The position numbers and the translations under genes are program-made. A DNA stretch of 58,489 nucleotides from Acrasis kona (lineage: Eukaryota > Heterolobosea > Eutetramitea > Acrasida > Acrasidae), in NCBI GenBank assembly GCA_026419775.2, contig JAOPGA020000001.1, forward strand, positions 1 through 58,489. The letters are read 5' to 3'. Position 1 is the stretch's first letter; each line of letters starts with the position of its first letter. The notes under the pieces were generated by a model. It was not told the DNA's origin. It ran no database searches and saw nothing but the letters and a program-made list of their open reading frames with translations. Shown in pieces: positions 51,783 through 58,489 of the stretch.

Positions 51783-53489
51783 TCAATTTAATTTTTGTTT
51801 TTTGTGGTCAACATCATCTTCATGTTCTTCTAAAGCACGTTTCTTTTGTTCAGGCTTTCTAAAGAGCACGTAATAGAATCTTTGTGGGTTCTTTATTTTT
51901 TGCTCTCTGTACCGACTATTGTAGACAGGTTTGCTGTCCAACACTTCTTCATTCTTTAATGGCACATGTTCAAATCCATTCGTCATAACCATATCCATGC
52001 ATTCTTTCCTGGTCATGTACTTTGCAAAATAAGAATCACAAAATGAAGGATCTTCAATCGGATTCTTTAATGAAAGAGAATATAGACCATGCACAACATC
52101 AAGCACCATTGCCAAACCTTCAGGTTGACAATCATGCTCGCGCACCAACAAATACCCACCGGGTTTCAGAATGCGATAAATTTCCATTAAAGTTTGACTG
52201 GGATTAGGGATGTGATGTAGCACCATTAAGCAAACAACTAATGGGTGTGACTCCGATTGGTATGGAAGTGTCCCACCATCTTCGTCAATTCGAGAGAATG
52301 TAAACCCTTCCTGTGCCGCTACATTTCTAACGTCACAACCATGTATGTTGCTGGGTTGAATTTTTAGAGAGGCACCCAGTGAGGCAGTGATAGAACCTTC
52401 GGCGCAACCTACGTCAACTAGAGAAGTTACATTACAATCAGTTGGTATCAAGTCGACAATCTCACCGACTCGATTGTCAGATCGTCCTTGACCCTGACCA
52501 ACTCGTTCATGTTTTCTCGAGTATTTAAACAACATGTCATGTAACTTTTGATACACGTATGTGTCCTTGTTGTTGTCTAGAATCAAGTCATCAAGTTTTC
52601 TTAAGATTGTATCTTGGTCTCGCTCACCCATATGAAAATCAAATTTGAGTTTTCCCCTGATAAATTGAATAATACGTGCGCGATAATCTTCCCTCGAGTC
52701 CCAAATTGTTTTAAATTGGATCAAGTCCTGCACTGTCGGTATGGATGTATCGTTTCTTTGTTTAGATCTTTGAGAGGCGGATATTTTCTTAACATTTGGA
52801 GTGAGTGCAACAAGTATAAAATCAGAAAAGGAATGGCGCGTGTAAGTATTATTTTCACAGAGATCAGATATGACATTGGATGATTCATTTCTGGGAAATT
52901 GAACAATGACCATTGGACAGTGTATTGGTTCTGAACCATTGATAGGCTTGCCGGATAAGAGGTCGGAGCACACGTCAACTAGACGGACATTATCGAACAA
53001 CATGTATTGGTCATTAAAAAGACTACAACACCGCTCAACATCAATGTACACCAAGGATTTTGAATATTTTGTAGTGTTGTAGTTAGTAGTCAGCCATGAT
53101 AGAGCTCTTGAATGAACTACCTCGACGTACTTTGATTTATTACAAACCTCAACATTGTTTTTCAAACATTTGTAAAAGGCTTCGTCTTCTTCAATTGAAA
53201 CCAATAGCTCAAAATCCTCAGAAAATCTTGAGAAGAAGGTTGATTTAGAACCAAAACCGGCTCCCATTTCAATTAATATGCGGTTGCTACGTGCCTCCCG
53301 GTTATAGCTTGTGGTTGGGCATAACTTATCTCTTAGTTCGACGATCCATCTCAAAACATCCTCGATAGTCCTGACATTCATTTGATTTTTGTTGACTAAG
53401 CTTGGTATTTGGATGTCTCTCCTTCTAACATTACTTCGTTTCGATATATAAAAGCAATCATCGACTACATCATCGTGCTCATGCATCAC
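51783..53489 (-). CDS. Tandem Rossmann methyltransferase protein
   Basis: 568 aa, single exon. Two Rossmann methyltransferase-like domains are seen: the first (about 65-210) with LIEMGAGFGSKSTFF and a later VYIDVE acid motif; the second (about 340-480) with SLVDVGCAEGSITA (SAM motif I), VLHHIPNP and LKPGGYLLV, typical of Methyltransf_11. Between them lies a helical region. The C-terminus is Lys-rich (HKKQKL). Target unknown. A two-domain arrangement like this recalls large-DNA-virus RNA-modifying proteins, but that origin is unsupported. It is a tandem neighbour of TACO1. Confidence 0.75.
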   Translation of the reverse strand: MMHEHDDVVDDCFYISKRSNVRRRDIQIPSLVNKNQMNVRTIEDVLRWIVELRDKLCPTTSYNREARSNRILIEMGAGFGSKSTFFSRFSEDFELLVSIEEDEAFYKCLKNNVEVCNKSKYVEVVHSRALSWLTTNYNTTKYSKSLVYIDVERCCSLFNDQYMLFDNVRLVDVCSDLLSGKPINGSEPIHCPMVIVQFPRNESSNVISDLCENNTYTRHSFSDFILVALTPNVKKISASQRSKQRNDTSIPTVQDLIQFKTIWDSREDYRARIIQFIRGKLKFDFHMGERDQDTILRKLDDLILDNNKDTYVYQKLHDMLFKYSRKHERVGQGQGRSDNRVGEIVDLIPTDCNVTSLVDVGCAEGSITASLGASLKIQPSNIHGCDVRNVAAQEGFTFSRIDEDGGTLPYQSESHPLVVCLMVLHHIPNPSQTLMEIYRILKPGGYLLVREHDCQPEGLAMVLDVVHGLYSLSLKNPIEDPSFCDSYFAKYMTRKECMDMVMTNGFEHVPLKNEEVLDSKPVYNSRYREQKIKNPQRFYYVLFRKPEQKKRALEEHEDDVDHKKQKLN

Positions 53490-53532
53490 AGTTGATTGTA
53501 AATAAAAAACAAATAAAAATTAACATCACTTT

Positions 53533-54357
53533 TTATTTGGCATCTGTTTGTGTAAAGTATTCATTAGCCTCCACGTAATCCGATAATCGACCTACGTCAA
53601 ACCTTTTACCTACTTCTCGAGCATTTACTTCTTTCAAATTCTCACACAAGTATTTTACAAAATGACCCGGGGCGTCACGTGAGTATTTGTCTGTCTTGTT
53701 AAAATCTAAAAATTTGTCAATGTATGTAACAGAATACGAGTCCAAAAGGTAGAAGCAAGGACTCGCGATGCGCGAATTTGTTTCATGTGGCTTTGGTTTC
53801 TCTATAAATCTGGTCACACGGTAATCACCCGTGTTCGGTATCATCTCAATGTCAACAATTCCCTTTTCGCTGGTGTCTATCCCTTCATCTAAGCTATAGA
53901 ACAAGATTGTAGGTGATTTTGCTTGCTTTCCCAGAAATTTCGAGACTTCTAACTCAAGGTTGAAATCGATTGGAAAAAGTGTATCGCCGCCAATAATCAT
54001 AGTATCATGGTTATTTTCGAATCTATCTGCGGCAAATTTGATGTCTGCTATCGCTCCAAGACGATTATCATTTGTTGTGGAGCCATCGTTGACAATGTTT
54101 TCTATTGGGAAGTTGTACTGCTCAGCCCATACTAGGAATGAGTCAAGATAATAGTCGTTTGTTACTATTATCACATCTTCAGGAAACTTGATGGCAGGAA
54201 CCTTTTTAACTAAATTCAACCACCTTGATGCTAGTGGTACCCCATTGAGTGGTAAGAGAGGTTTCGGTACATTGATCAAATGCGAAAACTCCTCTTTTCC
54301 TTGTATATCTTTCTGTAGTCTTGTACCATAGCCAGCGGCGAGTAATATTACCTTCAT
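53533..54357 (-). CDS. Sugar-phosphate nucleotidyltransferase
   Basis: 274 aa. It begins MKVILLAAGYGTRL (nucleotide-binding GxGTRL) with PKPLLPLNGVPL, followed by IIGGDTLFPID (metal-binding Asp) and FIEKPKPH, so it is in the NTP_transferase family related to glucose-1-phosphate thymidylyl/uridylyltransferases. The size fits the short single-domain forms. Substrate (sugar and nucleotide) cannot be told from motifs. It would feed nucleotide sugars for glycan or cyst-wall work. Confidence 0.85.
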   Translation of the reverse strand: MKVILLAAGYGTRLQKDIQGKEEFSHLINVPKPLLPLNGVPLASRWLNLVKKVPAIKFPEDVIIVTNDYYLDSFLVWAEQYNFPIENIVNDGSTTNDNRLGAIADIKFAADRFENNHDTMIIGGDTLFPIDFNLELEVSKFLGKQAKSPTILFYSLDEGIDTSEKGIVDIEMIPNTGDYRVTRFIEKPKPHETNSRIASPCFYLLDSYSVTYIDKFLDFNKTDKYSRDAPGHFVKYLCENLKEVNAREVGKRFDVGRLSDYVEANEYFTQTDAK

Positions 54358-54607
54358 GGCAAATAAATATGATACAAATTCCCAACAAGAAAATGATGAA
54401 GTTGACTGGGCGAACCATCGGAAATGTTTGGCAGCGTAGCGATAGATTTGGAAGTGGATTGAAAGTAAATGAACTCAACATAATGAAGTATATTAATAGA
54501 ACAAAAAGAAATTTCATCATCGTAATTGTGGTTGAGTAACTGTTTATTAAGAGGAGATAAGAGTATTGATTCTCATTTGAAAACAATTAGGAAATTGATT
54601 TGGATCA

Positions 54608-56110
54608 TCAACTCCATATTTTGATTTTATGGTTTGATTTTCCCACTAGTCGACCATCTTGTAGTTGCATAATATCAATAGAACCTCCATCAACTATTGT
54701 CGTTCCACACTGTCCACTATTAACATTCCATATCTTTATTGTTTTGTCGTGACATCCACTTGCTAATCTACCGTCTCGTAATTGCGTGATTGAAGTGACG
54801 CGATCTTTATGTCCAGTCAATGTCGTTTCACACTGTCCACTATTAACATTCCATATCTTTATTGTTTTGTCGTGACATCCACTTGCTAATCTACCGTCTT
54901 GTAGTAGTGTGATTGAAAAGATATTAGCTTTATGTCCAGTCAATGTCGTTTCACACTGTCCAGTGCTAACATTCCATATCTTTATTGTTTTATCTGCACT
55001 ACTACTTGCTAATCTACCGTCTTGTAGTTGCGCGATTGAATTGACGGGACCTTCATGTCCATTCAATGTCGCTTCACACTGTCCAGTGCTAACATTCCAT
55101 ATCTTTATTGTTTTATCTCCACCTCCACTTGCTAATCTACCATCTCGTAACTGGATGATGGTATTTTCATTATGACCACTCGATAGTGTCATTATGCAAT
55201 CTTTACTATTAAGATTCCATATTTTAATTCCTTCTCCACTTATACCCGCCAACAATCTCAAATCTTGCAATTGCAACAAACAACCTACACAAGGGACATT
55301 AATCAATATTGTTTGTCTCTGTTCATTTCCCCATTCTTTTATTGATCCATTATGGTAATAAATAAACCTTCCATCTTGAAGCTGTGTGAATGCCAATGAT
55401 CCATCTATTGTAGCATCACAAATACCCTTGAATTCTTTCCTGAAAGATTTTTTAAAAGCATCTCCTAATAGATAAAAATCGATATCATTCATCAACCTTT
55501 CTCTTTTTTCTTCATCCAATCTATTTATTCTATCACTTACATCTTGTCCTCTTAGACCATCAAGTATAATGTCAAAGTCACCTGCATCTCTGTCTATAAA
55601 GTAGCTGCCATCTTCTTCTGGTTTCGTTTGCATTTGTTCACTAAACATACCGGTGAAGAAGCTGTTTTTTTGACTCGTCAATGTGCCTATCAACGTTACA
55701 TACATTTTGCCACCAATGTCTAATTTGATTTTACTCTTTCCTGTCAAATTCTTTGCTACATGCAAGTACACTTTCTGTGCCTCTTCTACTTGTTTTTTTA
55801 TTTCTTCTTTTTCTTTTTGTGCCTCAATTTGTATTTTATCCTCTGCTTCTGCTTTTGCTTGCTCGATTTTATTTAGTATCTTGGTGTACATCTCTTTCGC
55901 TCTTGTTATCTTGTTCTTCACTTCCTCAAATATTTCCTCTAACTGAGATAACTCTTTCTCTACCGTTTCTTGTTCATCATCTATATTAATTTTAAACCTC
56001 TTGTTGCCTTCTTCATTGTTTTGTTCACTATTCAATGCCCTCTTCATCTTATGTTCACTGTTCAATGTCAATGTTTGGTTGAGTTCAATTACAAAATAAG
56101 AAAATTGCAT
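54608..56110 (-). CDS. BTB (KCTD-type) and WD40 repeat protein
   Basis: 500 aa. After a Met-rich start (the Met at residue 22, 56047, is a possible start) there is a coiled coil (about 45-115), a T1/BTB-like domain (about 127-230; KIKLDIGGKMYVTLIGTL), then five to seven WD40 repeats (about 240-500), the last ones with near-identical KTIKIWNVNSGQCETTLTGH blades. BTB proteins recruit Cul3 ubiquitin ligase; the beta-propeller would bind the target. The repeated blades are alike at DNA level, which marks a young, expanding family. Confidence 0.8.
   Translation of the reverse strand: MQFSYFVIELNQTLTLNSEHKMKRALNSEQNNEEGNKRFKINIDDEQETVEKELSQLEEIFEEVKNKITRAKEMYTKILNKIEQAKAEAEDKIQIEAQKEKEEIKKQVEEAQKVYLHVAKNLTGKSKIKLDIGGKMYVTLIGTLTSQKNSFFTGMFSEQMQTKPEEDGSYFIDRDAGDFDIILDGLRGQDVSDRINRLDEEKRERLMNDIDFYLLGDAFKKSFRKEFKGICDATIDGSLAFTQLQDGRFIYYHNGSIKEWGNEQRQTILINVPCVGCLLQLQDLRLLAGISGEGIKIWNLNSKDCIMTLSSGHNENTIIQLRDGRLASGGGDKTIKIWNVSTGQCEATLNGHEGPVNSIAQLQDGRLASSSADKTIKIWNVSTGQCETTLTGHKANIFSITLLQDGRLASGCHDKTIKIWNVNSGQCETTLTGHKDRVTSITQLRDGRLASGCHDKTIKIWNVNSGQCGTTIVDGGSIDIMQLQDGRLVGKSNHKIKIWS
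54700..55130. repeat. About 123-bp coding WD40 repeats
   Basis: On the plus strand, attccatatctttattgttt followed by a variable stretch and cttgctaatctaccgtct recurs about every 123 bases (near 54730, 54851, 54973, 55095). The first two copies are almost identical. They encode the propeller blades of the BTB-WD40 gene. Confidence 0.85.
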
Positions 56111-56202
56111 CGGTTATGTTCTCTATTATCGATCAAGAAGCTTTGTAACAATCTGGATACAATATATCTCCCACATGATGAATTGATTTAGTTGGATTGA
56201 GC

Positions 56203-56599
56203 ATGAATACGGTAGTCCATTCTCGATACGACTACATGGAAGATATCATTGAACGATCCAGGCGTCGGACTAGGAACAAGCCAAGAAATTTTCGAACAGG
56301 TCACTTTATTGCATAATCTAAACCATTCGATCCTTCCAACCAAAGCAAATGTTCACAAGGCTCAAAAAGACGCTGAATACAATGAAAAGACTTGGTCTAC
56401 TTCTCAACATTCGATACCAAAAGAGCCGACGGAATGTAATCATGCTATAAAGGGAAAACAAATATGGGACATATCAGAGCACATCTTCAAAGCATTTCCA
56501 AATGAATCCGTTAAAAGATTACATTCATTAATCCCCAACACACATATGCTCGTCAACAAAAACAATGCAGTTCCAAAAAATTATTACTCCATTGAGTAA
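56203..56599 (+). CDS. Small protein, unknown
   Basis: Two models: spliced 56203-56299 plus 56346-56599 (46-nt intron, donor GTCACT), 116 aa with a basic start RRRTRNKPRNFRT; or unspliced from 56249, also 116 aa. Both share the last 85 residues (from NVHKAQKD to NNAVPKNYYSIE). No family recognised; no membrane segment. The shared segment has coding character. A flagellar or cytoskeletal role cannot be judged. Confidence 0.5.
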
Positions 56600-56768
56600 T
56601 TAAATTTGAAAAGATAAACCGAGAAATTGTTCTAATCGGAGCGGTTGATGGCAATATGAAAACTACCTCGACTATTACAAGTTCGATTTAATTGTATACC
56701 AGGTAGGTTAAGAGGATAACAAAAACAAAAGATTGATTCAAAATAAAACCAATGATCGTTGCTTTATT

Positions 56769-58373
56769 TCAAGATAATTCAAAGAATGAAACAACATTAG
56801 CATCGTTCATCAGATGGGGCATTCTGACCATCCTGTTCAAGAACTTCTGGAATATAGGGATTCTAATTGACGTCTCCTGTTTTTCACCCCAGAAAAATCC
56901 CTTAGGTGGCATTGCAATGCCCGAAAGGTCGTCTGGGTAGATCGCACTCAACACTTTATACAGCGTGATAAAGTCTGTGTATGTTCTCTTGATGACTTTT
57001 CCAGCAAAATAGTTTTGAAATCTGATTGTATAGAAAGTTCTGAAAGATCCTTCTACTACAGTTCGATTTCCGCAACTAATCGTGGCAGTCGTTGGATTAC
57101 TTAATAAGAGCACTTTTTGCTCTAGATCATATATACGCTGCTCAAGTTTAGCACAACGCTCCTTAAGTTCCTTAAGTTCTCGCTCGTGCTTCTCTTCACG
57201 TTCCTTAAGTTCTCGCTCGTACTTCTCTTCACGTTCCTTTACTTCTCGCTCGTACTTTTCGAATTTAGCATCACGCTCCTTAATTTCTCGCTCGTACTGC
57301 TCAATTTTAGCATCACGATCCTGAAGTCTCTGCTGATACTCCTCAATTTTAGTATCACGCTGTTTGATCAGTAAGCTCGAACTGATCACCTCTTGTTGGT
57401 ACTGATTTAATTGGTAATGCAGATGGGCCTCCATCTCGGACATGGTGTTGGTGTCCAAAGACCTGACCATGGTCTTTTCTGAGCAATTTTCGTTTGTTTT
57501 GTAACAATTACAATTGAAAACCTTTGCAGTGGGGATGTGGTTACCCAGATCGCAACCCTTATGGCAATTTATCGCGCATTGAGGACAAATGTCCTCACCA
57601 TGGGTCTTGCATGTATAACAAAAGCCAAATGTAACAAACTCTGTTTGACATGTGCTTTGCCAGAACGGTGCTGATAAAGGTATGTCATTTTTATTTAAAA
57701 GTGGGAGATCCCCTATAACCTTTTTTGTTACTTGGACCAAATCTAACTTTTCTGGAGTTCTACAAATCTCGCATACGTGATTAAAAAACAATGCTCTCCC
57801 AAGGCAGTTACCTCCTGTGTTTTCTTTGATGCTGTCGTACTTTGGTATGATATACCCCTGTGGATGGTCGTCAGAATCGAATTCAACTCTGTCTTTATTA
57901 CTAAGAGCAGTTAGTTGTGTGTCCGATATCTCCCCCGCAGCAATGGATGTCGCATCCACTACAAAACTTCCCAAATACCAGGTGAAGGTTGTTGATTTAA
58001 AAGAACCGAATAAATCATCTTCAATGTACTTTGCGTCATAGGATTTTAATGTAACATCTAATTCTTGGATGTTATATTTAATCAGCTCCCACCCTCCGGC
58101 TTTTGTGTAGTGTGCGAATCGTAAATCAGTGTGGATCAGCACATGGTAGTCACCTCTGTTTAGTGCACCAATAACTGATATAATCCATCCTTCTTTGTTC
58201 GAATGGATAGAGTCGACGTTATGACTTGACTTCATAAAATCCATTAGTATACCAGGGTGAGCTAAAATAATATTGTCGAGGGTATTTGGATAATCTGATT
58301 TGTATCTCGATCGTCTCCTCTCTGGCCTGTTTAACAATCCTTGCTTTGTTTTCGAGTTCGCGACAGATGACAT
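56769..58373 (-). CDS. UBR-box, coiled-coil and PX domain protein
   Basis: 534 aa, single exon. An N-terminal unassigned domain (1-190) precedes a UBR-type zinc box (about 235-300): CQTEFVTFGFCYTC, CPQCAINCHKGC, GNH and FNCNC. A coiled coil follows (about 325-420), built from an EKYERELKEREEKHEREL-like repeat, then a PX domain (about 430-530; GSFRTFYTIRF, RTYTDFITLYKVL, PPKGFFWG). UBR boxes bind N-degrons or serve in E3 ligases; PX domains bind phosphoinositides. No RING or HECT is seen, so it may be an adaptor tethering N-degron recognition to endosomes. Confidence 0.8.
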   Translation of the reverse strand: MSSVANSKTKQGLLNRPERRRSRYKSDYPNTLDNIILAHPGILMDFMKSSHNVDSIHSNKEGWIISVIGALNRGDYHVLIHTDLRFAHYTKAGGWELIKYNIQELDVTLKSYDAKYIEDDLFGSFKSTTFTWYLGSFVVDATSIAAGEISDTQLTALSNKDRVEFDSDDHPQGYIIPKYDSIKENTGGNCLGRALFFNHVCEICRTPEKLDLVQVTKKVIGDLPLLNKNDIPLSAPFWQSTCQTEFVTFGFCYTCKTHGEDICPQCAINCHKGCDLGNHIPTAKVFNCNCYKTNENCSEKTMVRSLDTNTMSEMEAHLHYQLNQYQQEVISSSLLIKQRDTKIEEYQQRLQDRDAKIEQYEREIKERDAKFEKYEREVKEREEKYERELKEREEKHERELKELKERCAKLEQRIYDLEQKVLLLSNPTTATISCGNRTVVEGSFRTFYTIRFQNYFAGKVIKRTYTDFITLYKVLSAIYPDDLSGIAMPPKGFFWGEKQETSIRIPIFQKFLNRMVRMPHLMNDANVVSFFELS

Positions 58374-58489
58374 CTGACAGGAAATGAAACATGAATAAAG
58401 TGGCCGTAATTGCCTTTAAATAGAGTACATAAAACTCATGCTCTATTTGACAATCCTTCCTCCTCCTGCATTTTGCTGGTAGATTCTTC

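Noticed and set aside
54206-54586. Hydrophobic minus-strand ORF upstream of the nucleotidyltransferase
   Set aside because: It overlaps the well-supported enzyme gene in another frame and has no family match.
57082-57374. Plus-strand Ser- and Leu-rich ORFs
   Set aside because: Antisense shadows of the Glu/Arg-rich coiled coil of the UBR-PX gene.

Overview
This window is nuclear DNA of a unicellular eukaryote with a compact, intron-containing genome. Genes sit back to back on both strands. Introns are very short (mostly 34-46 nt, GT-AG), TAA and TGA act as stops, and three tRNA genes are present. Gene content points to an amoeboflagellate of the Heterolobosea (Naegleria/Acrasis-like): axonemal genes (RSPH9, DRC4), an apparent GspG pseudopilin of the mitochondrial type II secretion system known from heteroloboseans, jakobids and malawimonads, a highly divergent beta-tubulin, an RGS-START protein, and F-box/BTB repeat proteins. 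The lineage is an inference; no rRNA is present to test it.

Layout. 1-4.8 kb is repeat-rich: a LINE-like 3' fragment, an Arg/Ser-rich ORF, three 40-bp tandem repeats and broken retroelement remnants of an LTR/DIRS-type family. 4.9-34.2 kb carries: a WW-MyTH4-RhoGAP protein; a permuted-papain-like protein; two membrane or surface proteins; a ten-exon MKT1 homologue; a helical-repeat protein; an acid-ceramidase-like hydrolase; Beclin/ATG6; an RNase III-fold protein; a five-exon AIR9-like microtubule protein; tRNA-Pro; an F-box/LRR protein; tRNA-Ser with an oversized D-loop; ALKBH1; the divergent RSPH9/DRC4 pair; a coiled-coil SPRY protein; NOP53; a Zn2Cys6-PAS regulator; and GspG. 34.3-47.3 kb carries: a GPR137/TOM1-like 7TM protein; a C2H2 protein; a ROMO1/Mgr2-like gene; tRNA-Leu; a cytochrome b5 protein; TEX261/SVP26; an RGS-START protein; a TMEM63/OSCA-like channel with ten EGF repeats; and the divergent beta-tubulin. 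47.7-58.4 kb carries: an OCIA-like protein; a VAMP7-type SNARE; a small unknown; TANGO2; TACO1; a double methyltransferase; a sugar nucleotidyltransferase; a BTB-WD40 protein; an unknown small protein; and a UBR-box/PX protein.

The genes do not form operons. Organisation shows in divergent promoters (notably the two axonemal genes 90 bp apart) and in convergent genes whose stops lie 0-20 bp apart, often with AATAAA overlapping the stop codon. Several products act in mitochondria (GspG, TACO1, ROMO1-like, possibly OCIA-like), giving a loose mitochondrial theme without physical clustering. Exon structures were inferred by hand from reading frame, GT-AG ends and family alignment.
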